A DNA stretch of 64,000 nucleotides from NCBI RefSeq assembly GCF_024622975.1, contig NZ_JANJZT010000002.1:62001-126000 (forward strand), given 5' to 3'. Below, piece after piece: positions 35,658-44,570 of the stretch (position 1 is the stretch's first letter; each line of letters opens with the position of its first letter). The notes below the pieces were generated by a model, which saw nothing but the letters and a program-made list of their open reading frames with translations, was not told the origin of the DNA and did not search any database. The position numbers were made by a program, and so were the translations under genes. The stretch is from Blautia caecimuris (lineage in GTDB: Bacteria; Bacillota; Clostridia; Lachnospirales; Lachnospiraceae).

Positions 35658-35902
35658 GATTTTTCCTCTCTTGCTTTTTTCAGATATTATAAGGTGTTCT
35701 TCCGAAGAAAGTCAATCCTCTGCACAGTGGAAATGTTTCCTTCTACTGTTTCCTGCTTCTGTCAAAACAATTGATTTTGCATATTTGATATGATATCATA
35801 AATTCACAGATTAAAGTATACATACACCTTATTACCTCTCACCAAAGATTAAATTTGACAAATTACAAAAGCCGGTACAATTCATAAATGGGAGGGATTT
35901 TT

Positions 35903-36157
35903 ATGTACAAAAATAATATCAGAACTAGAAAAAAGAAAGAACTGTTTTGGATACCTCACGCCAAGCTAATAACAAGTTTTTTATTTGTAGCAACGGTAAT
36001 ATTCTTAATACTCATGTATATAAATTACAGAAAAATCATAGATCTGATTTTTCCTGTCTACCCTTTGTGTCTTTTCCTTATATTTTTAGTAATATTTTTA
36101 ATCTATTCTCTTATTATGGCTGTTTTAGAATTTATGTCTGTTATGGCCGAAAAATAG
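35903..36157 (+). CDS. Small two-helix membrane protein
   Basis: An 84-residue protein with a basic N-terminus (NNIRTRKKKE) and two strong hydrophobic helices (LITSFLFVATVIFLILMYI and VYPLCLFLIFLVIFLIYSLI). RBS GGGAGGG lies before ATG 35903. I do not recognise a family. A terminator follows at once, so it is a single-gene transcript. Confidence 0.65.
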   Translation: MYKNNIRTRKKKELFWIPHAKLITSFLFVATVIFLILMYINYRKIIDLIFPVYPLCLFLIFLVIFLIYSLIMAVLEFMSVMAEK

Positions 36158-36167
36158 ATTATTATGA

Positions 36168-36200
36168 AAAAGCGGCACCTCTGTGGATGCCGCTTTTAAT
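36168..36200 (+). terminator. Terminator after the small membrane protein gene
   Basis: AAAAGCGGCA and TGCCGCTTTT pair around CCTCTGTGGA, 10 bases after the stop codon. Confidence 0.85.
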
Positions 36201-36310
36201 ATACTGATAACATTGTATTAATAATGTATAAGCATTGTATTAATACTCAGTTTTCAACGTTTTTTATTGATGTTCAACCATCTCCAAAAACCTTGATTTT
36301 AAAGCATTTC

Positions 36311-37321
36311 TTAGAATTTGCCCTCTTTAGCAGCTTCCTCGATGGAAACGGCAACAGCAACAGTCATACCAACCATCGGGTTGTTTCCTGCGCCGATCAG
36401 ACCCATCATCTCTACGTGAGCCGGTACGGAAGAGGAACCTGCAAACTGAGCGTCAGAATGCATACGTCCAAGTGTATCTGTCATACCGTAGGAAGCAGGA
36501 CCTGCTGCCATGTTGTCCGGATGAAGAGTACGTCCTGTACCACCGCCGGAAGCAACGGAGAAGTATTTTTTGCCTTTTTCCAGGCACTCTTTTTTGTAGG
36601 TACCTGCAACCGGATGCTGGAAACGTGTCGGGTTGGTGGAGTTACCTGTAATGGAAACGTCTACGCCCTCTTTCCACATGATAGCAACACCTTCCGGAAC
36701 GCTGTTAGCGCCGTAGCAGTTTACTTTTGCACGAAGTCCCTCAGAATAGGATTTACGGAATACTTCCTTAACTTCGTTTGTGTATGGATCATACTCTGTC
36801 TCAACATATGTAAATCCGTTGATTCTTGCAATGATCTGAGCAGCATCTTTTCCAAGACCGTTCAGGATAACGCGAAGCGGTTTCTGACGAACCTTGTTTG
36901 CTTTTTCTGCGATACCGATAGCACCCTCAGCTGCTGCGAAAGACTCATGGCCTGCAAGGAATGCAAAGCACTCTGTCTCCTCTTCAAGAAGCATTTTGCC
37001 AAGGTTACCATGGCCAAGACCTACTTTACGTGTATCAGCAACGGAGCCCGGGATACAGAAAGCCTGAAGACCTTCTCCGATAGCTGCTGCTGCATCAGCT
37101 GCTCTTTTGCAGCCTTTTTTGATAGCGATAGCTGCGCCTACGATGTATGCCCAGCAAGCGTTCTCAAAGCAGATTGGCTGGATGCCTTTGATCTGGTCGT
37201 AAACGTTCAGACCTGCATCTTTTGTGATTTTTTCTGCCTCTTCGATAGAAGCGATTCCATAGCTGTTTAAAACAGAATTGATCTTGTCAATTCGTCTCTC
37301 GTATGATTCAAATAAAGCCAT
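36311..37321 (-). CDS. GGGtGRT protein
   Basis: A 336-residue protein of unknown function named for the motif VASGGGTGRTLHPDN (about 193-207). The family is widespread in anaerobes and nearly always sits beside an IscU/NifU-like protein, as here (36 bases apart). Codon use is noticeably more biased than in its neighbours (repeated GCT, GAA and AAC preferences), suggesting high expression. Conserved parts include CFENACWAYIVGAAIAIKKG, HGNLGKMLLEEETECFAFLAG and AGNNPMVGMTVAVAVSIEEA. The C-terminal VPAHVEMMGLIGAG is typical. Confidence 0.92.
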   Translation of the reverse strand: MALFESYERRIDKINSVLNSYGIASIEEAEKITKDAGLNVYDQIKGIQPICFENACWAYIVGAAIAIKKGCKRAADAAAAIGEGLQAFCIPGSVADTRKVGLGHGNLGKMLLEEETECFAFLAGHESFAAAEGAIGIAEKANKVRQKPLRVILNGLGKDAAQIIARINGFTYVETEYDPYTNEVKEVFRKSYSEGLRAKVNCYGANSVPEGVAIMWKEGVDVSITGNSTNPTRFQHPVAGTYKKECLEKGKKYFSVASGGGTGRTLHPDNMAAGPASYGMTDTLGRMHSDAQFAGSSSVPAHVEMMGLIGAGNNPMVGMTVAVAVSIEEAAKEGKF

Positions 37322-37356
37322 TTACTTTTCCTCCTGATTTTTTCATCTAAAAATAA

Positions 37357-38049
37357 TTATTCTTTTCTCGGGTCGATGATCTTAACAGCATCGTCAACAC
37401 GGCCATACTGACCTTTTGCTTTTTCCCATGCAGTATTCGGGTCATCACCTTTTTTGATGAAATCAGTCATTTTTCCAAGGCTTACGAACTGATATCCGAT
37501 GATTTCGTTGTCCTCATCAAGAGCGATACCTGTTACATAACCCTCTGCCATTTCCAGATAACGAGGTCCTTTTTTCAGAGTTCCGTACATAGTACCAACC
37601 TGGGAACGAAGTCCTTTTCCAAGGTCCTCAAGTCCTGCTCCGATCGGAAGTCCGTCCTCAGAGAAAGCAGACTGGGAACGTCCGTATACGATCTGAAGGA
37701 ACAGTTCTCTCATAGCTGTATTAATTGCATCACAAACAAGGTCTGTGTTCAGCGCTTCCATTACAGTACGGCCCGGAAGGATCTCGGAAGCCATAGCTGC
37801 AGAATGTGTCATACCGGAGCATCCGATAGTCTCTACAAGAGCTTCCTGGATGATACCTTCTTTAACGTTCAGAGTCAGCTTACATGCACCCTGCTGCGGA
37901 GCACACCAGCCAACACCGTGTGTCAGGCCGGAAATATCCTTTACTTCTTTTGCCTGTACCCATTTTGCTTCTTCCGGGATCGGAGCAGCCCCATGATGAA
38001 CGCCCTGTGCCACTGGACACATTTCTTCTACTTCGCGTGAATAAATCAT
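37357..38049 (-). CDS. NifU/IscU-like scaffold protein paired with GGGtGRT
   Basis: A 230-residue protein related to iron-sulfur cluster scaffolds: GVGWCAPQQGACKLTLN, TIGCSGMTHSAAMASEI, and an Asp-rich C-terminal half. Conserved Cys residues occur in WCAP and GCSG, with CDA further on. It is longer than IscU (about 130 residues) because of a C-terminal extension (about 135-230). It is the first gene of the two-gene operon with GGGtGRT, with RBS AAAGGAG. A joint role in cluster or sulfur chemistry is likely but unproven. Confidence 0.85.
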   Translation of the reverse strand: MIYSREVEEMCPVAQGVHHGAAPIPEEAKWVQAKEVKDISGLTHGVGWCAPQQGACKLTLNVKEGIIQEALVETIGCSGMTHSAAMASEILPGRTVMEALNTDLVCDAINTAMRELFLQIVYGRSQSAFSEDGLPIGAGLEDLGKGLRSQVGTMYGTLKKGPRYLEMAEGYVTGIALDEDNEIIGYQFVSLGKMTDFIKKGDDPNTAWEKAKGQYGRVDDAVKIIDPRKE

Positions 38050-38084
38050 TGTAAAACTCCTTTCAAGTGTAGATTTACTTTAAT

Positions 38085-38149
38085 GTTGTCAAGGTACCCT
38101 TAACAACCTTACAATATTTTCTCATAAAACTGTCTAATAGTCCAGTCAA
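38085..38149 (-). promoter_or_regulatory. Promoter and dyad of the GGGtGRT operon
   Basis: On the minus strand TTGACT (38144-38149) and TATGAG (38121-38126) are 17 bases apart. Just downstream lies the dyad GTTGTCAAGG-TAC-CCTTAACAAC (38085-38107), with one mismatch. Its place in the early transcript fits an operator. The regulator is unknown. Confidence 0.5.
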
Positions 38150-38296
38150 ATTTTGTAAAAAAATATCATGTTTTCCTGTCACTTCTTATAATTTTATTCT
38201 TTTTTATACAGACAGGTATCTGCTCTTTCTCAATCCTGTTCTGGAATTCCCCTTCAGAATATGATAAACTGAATAAAAATCACACAGGAGGTTCCT

Positions 38297-39046
38297 ATGT
38301 CTCAAAATCACCACGGCAGTGCTCTTCCGCCGTCCTTTCTTCCGCAGAAATTTCAGATTTTAAGCGGAAGCGCACTGAAGCTCATCGCCATTTTTGTTAT
38401 GCTGATCGACCACAGCGCCTGTATTCTTCTTTCACAGTATCCTCCAGCCCTGACTCCGCTTTTTTGTATCGGGCAAAACGCTTATACGCCTTACCGTATC
38501 TGCCGGGATATCGGACGGATTGCATTTCCTATTTTCTGTTTTCTTCTGCTGGAAGGCTTTTCCCATACCCGAAACAGAAAAAATTACGGCAGAAATCTGC
38601 TTCTCTTTGCCCTGATCTCTGAGCTTCCGTGGAATTACATGTTTGCAGATACCTGGCATTATAAAAAACAAAATGTATTTTTTACTTTATTTCTGGGCTA
38701 TCTTGCCTTCTGCGCACTGGAACATTTCCGGGAAAACCGCACCAGGCTATTCCTGACCCTGAGCGGGCTTCTGGCCGTTTCCTTTTTCCTTCAGGCAGAT
38801 TATGGATGGAGGGGCTTTATCTTTCTTCTGATCATGTACCTTTTAAGAGATGACAAAGCTCCCCAGGCGATCATAGGGAGCTGTTGGCTTGCATATGAAT
38901 GGAAAGCCTGCTTTGCCTTTCTGCCCATTAATATGTATAACGGACAAAGAGGCTTTATCCGCGGAAAGCTTTCCAAATATTTCTTTTATGTATTTTATCC
39001 GCTGCACATTACGGTTCTTGTGATCCTGCGCAGGCTCCTGTTTTGA
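38297..39046 (+). CDS. TraX family membrane protein
   Basis: A 249-residue membrane protein with about seven helices. The TraX start pattern SGSALKLIAIFVMLIDH, the RICRDIGRIAFPIFCFLLLEGF segment and YPLHITVLVILRRLLF near the end are typical. E. coli TraX acetylates F pilin, but the large chromosomal family in Firmicutes has no proven role and is not evidence of conjugation. RBS AGGAGG precedes ATG. It is convergent with the lipoprotein gene, 9 bases apart. Confidence 0.85.
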   Translation: MSQNHHGSALPPSFLPQKFQILSGSALKLIAIFVMLIDHSACILLSQYPPALTPLFCIGQNAYTPYRICRDIGRIAFPIFCFLLLEGFSHTRNRKNYGRNLLLFALISELPWNYMFADTWHYKKQNVFFTLFLGYLAFCALEHFRENRTRLFLTLSGLLAVSFFLQADYGWRGFIFLLIMYLLRDDKAPQAIIGSCWLAYEWKACFAFLPINMYNGQRGFIRGKLSKYFFYVFYPLHITVLVILRRLLF

Positions 39047-39055
39047 TGCAAAAAC

Positions 39056-39742
39056 CTACCAGGGAAGAAACTCGCTGCTTTCTTCATCATAATAGTACCA
39101 GCCGTTTCCTCTTCCGACAGGAGAGGCATCCGTCTCTGCCTGTTGGAACGGGATATACTGACCGGTTCCCGCATCCCAGCTGTACAGATCAAAGGGATCA
39201 CTGATATCTTCTGTACCGGAAGAATCTTCTGAAGAGTTATCGGAATTTTCTTCTGCTGCCTGTTCTGCAAGATCTCCGTTCCAGTACCAGATCTCTCCGT
39301 TTTCGTTGACAATAGGCTGGGATTCATCTGCATTATCCAGATCCCCATAAGAAACTCCGTTTTCATCATACCAGATTCCGTCATCAGCTCTTTTTACCTG
39401 AATTCCATTCAGGTCAATATCATAAAGAACAATTGAATTCCATCCCTGGGTGATTTCTCCGCTCTCTACTTTTTCTTCAATTGTCCTGGAAGTATCTTCC
39501 TGTGTGTTTTCCGAAGTACCAGAGCTGCCTGCTGAAGAATTATCTTTTTCTCCGGAAGTTCCCTGTGATTTGTTTTCATTTGCCGGTGTTTTCTCAGAAG
39601 TTCCTGATTTTTGGGGAGCTTTTGTGGGGTTCGGCGTTGCCGTAACTTCTGTTTTTTCCACTGTTTCTGAACCTGAACCGCATCCTGTAAGAACACTTCC
39701 TGACATTACTGCTAACAAAAAAAATAAAGCTGCTTTTTTCAT
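39056..39742 (-). CDS. Lipoprotein of unknown function
   Basis: A 228-residue secreted lipoprotein: signal peptide KKAALFFLLAVMSG with lipobox LTGC (Cys about 20), then a long Ser/Thr/Glu-rich linker (about 22-85), followed by a repeat region of Tyr/Trp/Asn-rich turns (DGIWYDENGVSYGD, NGEIWYWNGDLAE, GNGWYYYDEESSEF). These resemble short WG-like beta repeats. ATG at 39742 follows AGGGGA. No recognised enzyme domain. Confidence 0.75.
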   Translation of the reverse strand: MKKAALFFLLAVMSGSVLTGCGSGSETVEKTEVTATPNPTKAPQKSGTSEKTPANENKSQGTSGEKDNSSAGSSGTSENTQEDTSRTIEEKVESGEITQGWNSIVLYDIDLNGIQVKRADDGIWYDENGVSYGDLDNADESQPIVNENGEIWYWNGDLAEQAAEENSDNSSEDSSGTEDISDPFDLYSWDAGTGQYIPFQQAETDASPVGRGNGWYYYDEESSEFLPW

Positions 39743-39822
39743 AACTCTGTCCCCTTTCACATAATGTTTTACAGGTCAAAGTATATCACCGCAGCTTTAT
39801 TCTCTGTATTTCCTATATTCCC

Positions 39823-40491
39823 TTAATTTTTACTGACAATTTCCGTCCTGCTTTTATAAATACTGTCTGCAGGCACACACCCTCTTACCGGAGAAAGAGG
39901 ATAAATATTACTGTTTCTGCCGATCACAGTTCCCGGATTCAGGACAGATCCGCAGCCTACCTCCACATGATCTCCCAGCATGGCGCCGAATTTTTTTAAT
40001 CCGGTCTCGATTTTTTCCTCTCCATCCTTTACAACAACCAGCTGTTTGTCGGATTTTACATTGGAACAGATAGAACCTGCTCCCATATGGGATTTGTATC
40101 CAAGAACTGCATCTCCCGCATAATTATAATGAGGAACCTGCACGCAGTTAAAAAGGACCACATTTTTAAGCTCTGTAGAGTTTCCTACCACGCAGTCCTC
40201 TCCTACAATGGCATTTCCCCGGATAAACGCGCAGTGACGAACCTCTGTATCCTTACCGATGATCGCAGGCCCGTTAATGCAGGCAGTAGGAGCGATCTTT
40301 GCAGATTTTGCAATCCAGATATCGCCCTCCCGGTACTCGTACTCATCCGGATCCAGTGTTTTGCCAAGCTTCAGGATAAAATCTTTAATCTCAGGAAGTA
40401 CTTCCCAGGGATACGTTTTTCCCTCAAAAAGCTCTGCAGCCATTGTTTCCTTCAGATCAAGAAGCTTCTCAATGGTAAAATCTTTCATCAT
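39823..40491 (-). CDS. Left-handed beta-helix acyltransferase/nucleotidyltransferase-like protein
   Basis: A 222-residue hexapeptide-repeat protein similar to the C-terminal half of GlmU-type UDP-N-acetylglucosamine pyrophosphorylases: repeats IAKSAKIAPTACINGPAIIG, VRHCAFIRGNAIVGEDCVVG, and a late GCGSVLNPGTVIGRNSNIYP. There is no nucleotidyltransferase domain, so the function may be acyl transfer; the substrate is unknown. RBS AGGAGG. The start overlaps the topB stop by 4 bases, so it belongs to the operon of topB and the formate channel. Confidence 0.82.
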   Translation of the reverse strand: MMKDFTIEKLLDLKETMAAELFEGKTYPWEVLPEIKDFILKLGKTLDPDEYEYREGDIWIAKSAKIAPTACINGPAIIGKDTEVRHCAFIRGNAIVGEDCVVGNSTELKNVVLFNCVQVPHYNYAGDAVLGYKSHMGAGSICSNVKSDKQLVVVKDGEEKIETGLKKFGAMLGDHVEVGCGSVLNPGTVIGRNSNIYPLSPVRGCVPADSIYKSRTEIVSKN

Positions 40492-42533
40492 AATTCTTTT
40501 CCTCCTCGTTTCGAAGCTGAAGGCTTCTTTTTATAATTCTCTGCCGCCGCATCAAAAAACTGCCTCAGCGCATACTGGTAATTGCTCTGTTCCACCTGAA
40601 CAGTCCGTACCCGCACAAAATGCTCCAGCTTATCCATATACTCCTGAGGGGTAATGCTTCCCTCTGCCACATAGGTAAGCCCCTTTTCCCAGCTTGCTGT
40701 AAGCTCAGGATTCAGAAGCTGCCGTATGGAACAGTTCACCACATCGAAGATCATTTCTCCCAGAAGTGTAGGCGTGATCACCTGGGTCTTTTTATTCAGG
40801 GAAAGATATTTAATAGAAAACAGTTTTTTCAGGATTTCCGCTCTGGTGGCGCTGGTTCCGATCCCGCTTCCCCGGATCTGTGCTCTCAGTTCTTCATCCT
40901 CGATCAGCTGACCGGCATTTTCCATGGCAAGAATCATAGAACCGGAATTGTAGCGCTTGGGCGGAGAGGTTTCTCCTTCCTTGATGCTCAGAGAATCTAC
41001 GGAAAGTATATCATTCTTTTTCAGCTTCTGCAATGCTGCCAGAAGTACCTCGTTGCAGGATGTGTTTTCCTCTTCCTCGGAATCCTGGGACTTTTCCGAG
41101 GCTTTTTTTGCCGCAAAGGAATTGGCTGCGATCTTCAGATATCCCTCGCTCTGAAGGACACGGAACGAGGAAAAAAAGTGTTCTTTTTCCATAACCGTTA
41201 CCAGATTTACCTTCTGATAAACTGCAGGAGGATAAAAAATGCATAAAAACCGCCGCACAATCGTCTCATACACCCTCTGAGCCGTCAGGGAAATCCCATT
41301 CAATGCACTCAGTCCCTGACCTGTGGGAATAATGGCATAATGATCTGTAATCTGCTTGTCATTGACATATCTTGTTTTTGCAATATTTTTGTAGGTTCCC
41401 ATTTCCAGAACCTCATCTGCCGCCCCGTCGATCTGAGGATATCTGCGAAGGCCGGAAATGTTTTTGTAAATTTCTTTTGCAACCGCAGTGGAAAGCACCC
41501 GGGCATCTGTTCTGGGATAGGTCACCAGCTTTTTCTCATAAAGCTCCTGAACGATCCTCAGGGTTTCATCCGGACTGATCTTAAAAAGCCTGGAGCAGAC
41601 GTTCTGAAGCTCCGCCAGGTTAAAAAGAAGCGGCGGATTCTTGTTCTCTTTTTTCCTCTCGATTTTTTCTACCTGACAGACAAGCGGAGAATTCTGACTG
41701 AGTTCTCCGATCAGCTTCTCTGCGTACTGTTTTTCTTTAAAACCGTTTTCCTTATAAAGATACGGAGACCGAAAATACCTGCTGCCCTCCACAGCCCGCC
41801 ACTCGCCGTCAAAGTTTTCGCCCTCAAGGGAAATACTGCCAAGAACCCGGTAAAACGGTGTTTTTACAAAGGAACGGATTTCCCGCTCTCTTCGTACAAC
41901 CATTCCAAGAACACAGGTCATTACACGACCCACGGAAATAGCCTGATATTTTGTTTTCAGATAGTTGGACACACTGTTTCCATATCTCAGGGTCAGAACA
42001 CGGGAAAAATTAATTCCCATAAGGTAGTCCTCCTTTGCCCGGAGATAAGCAGATGCAGAAAGATTATCATACTCTGAGATATCCTTTGCCTCCCGGATTC
42101 CTCTTAAAATCTCTTCTTCTGTCTGAGAATCGATCCACACACGCTTCTGAGTCTTATCATGGACCCCCGCCATCTGAGCCACAAGACGATAGATATACTC
42201 ACCCTCGCGCCCGGAGTCTGTGCACACATAAATAGTATCCACATCCGGGCGGTTCAGAAGGCCCCTGACAATATTAAACTGTTTCTGCACTGCCGGAATG
42301 ATTTCATATTTAAAATCGCGCGGTAAAAAAGGCAGGGTATCGAGACTCCACCTTTTGTACTTGATATCATATTTTTCCGGGTAGCTCATAGTGACCAGAT
42401 GCCCTACGCACCAGGTCACTACAGAATCCTCTGATTCCAGATAGCCGTCCCTTCTTTGTCCGTTGATTTTAAGAGCTTTTGCAAACTCCTGCGCCACGCT
42501 TGGCTTTTCTGCTATGTATAAAGCTTTTCCCAT
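40488..42533 (-). CDS. topB: DNA topoisomerase III
   Basis: A 681-residue type IA topoisomerase: TOPRIM domain at the N-terminus (KALYIAEKPSVAQEFAKAL, CTDSGREGEYIYR), and the active-site Tyr in KLVTYPRTDARVLS. No zinc-finger tail is visible. ATG at 42533 overlaps the stop of the upstream channel gene in TAATG, so translation is coupled; an open extension of 42 codons upstream lies inside that gene and is rejected. Such chromosomal copies in Firmicutes are typical housekeeping versions, although mobile elements also carry topB. Confidence 0.93.
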   Translation of the reverse strand: MGKALYIAEKPSVAQEFAKALKINGQRRDGYLESEDSVVTWCVGHLVTMSYPEKYDIKYKRWSLDTLPFLPRDFKYEIIPAVQKQFNIVRGLLNRPDVDTIYVCTDSGREGEYIYRLVAQMAGVHDKTQKRVWIDSQTEEEILRGIREAKDISEYDNLSASAYLRAKEDYLMGINFSRVLTLRYGNSVSNYLKTKYQAISVGRVMTCVLGMVVRREREIRSFVKTPFYRVLGSISLEGENFDGEWRAVEGSRYFRSPYLYKENGFKEKQYAEKLIGELSQNSPLVCQVEKIERKKENKNPPLLFNLAELQNVCSRLFKISPDETLRIVQELYEKKLVTYPRTDARVLSTAVAKEIYKNISGLRRYPQIDGAADEVLEMGTYKNIAKTRYVNDKQITDHYAIIPTGQGLSALNGISLTAQRVYETIVRRFLCIFYPPAVYQKVNLVTVMEKEHFFSSFRVLQSEGYLKIAANSFAAKKASEKSQDSEEEENTSCNEVLLAALQKLKKNDILSVDSLSIKEGETSPPKRYNSGSMILAMENAGQLIEDEELRAQIRGSGIGTSATRAEILKKLFSIKYLSLNKKTQVITPTLLGEMIFDVVNCSIRQLLNPELTASWEKGLTYVAEGSITPQEYMDKLEHFVRVRTVQVEQSNYQYALRQFFDAAAENYKKKPSASKRGGKEL

Positions 42534-43291
42534 TATTGATCTGCACTCATCTTTCTCAGCGGCCAGGCAAGAAGAACCGCGCCGCCTACCATATTTCCAA
42601 CTGTGACTACCAGCATACTTTTCAGCATGGCGGTTACGGAAAGTCCCGGAACCAGACAATATGCAGCCACAAAAGTACTCATATTCGCAATGCTGTGTTC
42701 AAATCCACTGATCACAAATCCTGAAATACACATGATGATCATCAGGATTTTTGCCGCCTCACTTTTCAGCTTGATGCCGCAAAGAACGCCAAGACATACG
42801 AAGAAGTTACAGAGAACAGCCCGGAAGAACATTTCTCCCAGCGGAATTGAAAGTTTATTGTTGATAAAGCCGGCAAAATAATCTTTGGTTCCTGCTGCGC
42901 CTGCCCATACAAAGATCAGAGTCAGGATCAGACAGCCCACAAAATTGCCGATATAGCTTACCAGCCATACCTTACCGGTTTCTTTCCAGGTTACTTTTTT
43001 GTCAATGGCGCCGAAAGCCATAACAAAATTGTTTCCGGTAAACAGCTCGCCGCCTACCATAGAAATCAGAAGAACTGCAATGGAAAACACCACCGCACTG
43101 AAAAATTTGCCCCAGGCAGGAAGCTCTGCCCCGGAAAATACATTGCCCACTACATTTGAAAAAATCATGGCAAGAACAATAAAAAATCCTGCCATCACAG
43201 CTCTTGTAAAATATTTGCCGAAGCCGGTGTTTACAAGCTGTGATTTTGCCGCTGCCGCGTTTGATACCTTTTGTACATCTTCATAGTTCAT
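42533..43291 (-). CDS. Formate/nitrite channel (FNT family)
   Basis: A 252-residue membrane channel with six helices. The FNT signatures GELFTGNNFVMAFGA (omega loop region) and GFEHSIANMSTF, with the pore His, are present. It conducts formate or nitrite/bicarbonate as the anion or acid. Given the formate dehydrogenase and hydrogenase 13 kb away, formate is the likely substrate. ATG at 43291 follows AAGGGTGG; upstream ATG codons lie in a repetitive region and would add 38 unlikely residues. Confidence 0.9.
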   Translation of the reverse strand: MNYEDVQKVSNAAAAKSQLVNTGFGKYFTRAVMAGFFIVLAMIFSNVVGNVFSGAELPAWGKFFSAVVFSIAVLLISMVGGELFTGNNFVMAFGAIDKKVTWKETGKVWLVSYIGNFVGCLILTLIFVWAGAAGTKDYFAGFINNKLSIPLGEMFFRAVLCNFFVCLGVLCGIKLKSEAAKILMIIMCISGFVISGFEHSIANMSTFVAAYCLVPGLSVTAMLKSMLVVTVGNMVGGAVLLAWPLRKMSADQ

Positions 43292-43359
43292 CTTTTGCCA
43301 CCCTTGTCCTTTCCTGCTTTTACATAAGCCAGGCCCCCCGCCTGCGCCTATGAATTGAA

Positions 43360-43386
43360 GCCTTCGGCTTGGATTCATTAAGTGTT
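43360..43386. repeat. Short direct repeat, copy 1
   Basis: GCCTTCGGCTTGGATTCATT followed by AAGTGTT is repeated exactly at 43476-43502. A degenerate third unit (CCTGCGCTTTGCTTGTCCTC, then GCTAAGTG) lies between at about 43414-43442. Confidence 0.8.
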
Positions 43387-43475
43387 TCGGTAATACCATG
43401 GTCACTAACCTCTGCCTGCGCTTTGCTTGTCCTCGCTAAGTGTCCAGGTATAAATTCTCACTAAATTCATCCTGC

Positions 43476-43502
43476 GCCTTCGGCTTGGATTCATTAAGTG
43501 TT
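43476..43502. repeat. Short direct repeat, copy 2
   Basis: Exact 27-base copy of 43360-43386, preceded by CCTGC as in the other units. The spacing from copy 1 is 116 bases. Confidence 0.8.
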
Positions 43503-43674
43503 CATATTATATCATTATTTTGTGGTTCTCTCAACATAATTTGCTGAGCCTGTTTGTGTATGATTCCCTTCATCTGCCCTGCGCCCCCCAAAAAACAGCT
43601 TTCTGAGTGTTTTACCGTACACCCCGCCAGCCCCCCTTTCCGGTTATCTGCTGTTCACGCCTGCTACAATCCTG

Positions 43675-43703
43675 TTGAATCCATTATCCAGACAGCGTAT
43701 AAT
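43675..43703 (+). promoter_or_regulatory. Promoter of the nitroreductase-ferredoxin gene
   Basis: TTGAAT, 17 bases, TATAAT. The ATG lies 70 bases downstream. Confidence 0.65.
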
Positions 43704-43772
43704 ACGGATATAAATTTACAATGCAACACTTATAGCCATTTCAACAAATCTCATCAGAACAAGGAGGATACC

Positions 43773-44564
43773 ATGATCCAGATCAACAAAGAACTATGCA
43801 TCGGATGCGGAAAATGCGTTAAGGACTGCCCTGTTTTCTGCATTTCCATCACTGACCACAAGGCCTCGGCATCTGGCGACTGCATGAACTGCGGTCACTG
43901 TGCTGCCCTCTGCCCCAAAGAAGCGATTTCAATTCCCGGCTACGATATGAATGATGTGGAAATATATAATGAAAATTCTTTCTCTCTGGAACCGGACACC
44001 CTGCTGCGCACCATCAAATTCCGCAGAAGCATCCGGGATTATAAGCCCCTTCCCGTAGAAAAGGAGACACTTCAGAAAGTCCTTCAGGCAGGCCGCTACA
44101 CTGCCACTGCCAAAAACAACCAGGACTGTCATTTTATTTTTGTACAAAAAGAACTTGCTGCGCTCAAACAGCAGGTCTGGGATTTTATCGACGACTACGC
44201 CGCCTCCCACAGCGATAACGCCTCAGCAGATATGCTTCCCTATCTTTCTTTCAATCAGCGCAGAAAAGCCAACTGCAAAGACGATTATCTGTTCCGCAAT
44301 GCTCCTGTAGTGGCGTACATTACCTCCGACTGGCCCCTTGACGCCGGACTTGCCGCCCAGAATATGGAGCTTATGGCTGTAGCTCTGGGGCTTGGCACAC
44401 TGTATAACGGCTATCTTGCCCGCATTACCAATGCAAACGAAAAGCTTAAGGACTGGCTTGGCATAAAAGGAAAAACTATCAAAGCCTGTATGCTCCTTGG
44501 CTATCCCAATGTTTCCTATGAACGGACAGCCCCCAGAAAAGAGGCCAATGTGATCTGGAAATAA
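43773..44564 (+). CDS. Ferredoxin-nitroreductase fusion protein
   Basis: A 263-residue protein with two N-terminal 4Fe-4S sites (CIGCGKCVKDCP and CMNCGHCAALCP) fused to an FMN nitroreductase domain (FRRSIRDYKPLPVEKETL, then KNNQDCHFIFV, NMELMAVALGLGTLYNGYL). Such proteins take electrons from ferredoxin or clusters and reduce small organic substrates; the substrate is unknown. ATG at 43773 follows AAGGAGG. The open frame further upstream (to 43554) lacks a ribosome site. Confidence 0.9.
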   Translation: MIQINKELCIGCGKCVKDCPVFCISITDHKASASGDCMNCGHCAALCPKEAISIPGYDMNDVEIYNENSFSLEPDTLLRTIKFRRSIRDYKPLPVEKETLQKVLQAGRYTATAKNNQDCHFIFVQKELAALKQQVWDFIDDYAASHSDNASADMLPYLSFNQRRKANCKDDYLFRNAPVVAYITSDWPLDAGLAAQNMELMAVALGLGTLYNGYLARITNANEKLKDWLGIKGKTIKACMLLGYPNVSYERTAPRKEANVIWK

Positions 44565-44570
44565 AAGAGG

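Larger units (their letters stand above)
43292..43772. other. Gene-free stretch with short repeats
   Basis: It contains the short direct repeats listed separately, then a promoter (43675-43703) for the nitroreductase gene. In between (43554-43660) a C-rich stretch has no evident structure. Confidence 0.5.

Noticed and set aside
36224-37270. A 348-codon open frame on the plus strand
   Set aside because: It is antisense to the GGGtGRT gene. Strong codon bias of that gene leaves the opposite frame open.
38085-38107. Rex operator upstream of the GGGtGRT operon
   Set aside because: The TTGT..AA half-sites are 7 bases apart rather than 4, so it does not fit the Rex consensus.
38297-39046. TraX as evidence of a conjugative element
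   Set aside because: Chromosomal TraX-like proteins are common in Firmicutes, and no other transfer gene is present.
43292-43550. CRISPR array
   Set aside because: Only two exact repeats with unequal, repeat-derived spacing; no spacers of regular length and no cas genes.
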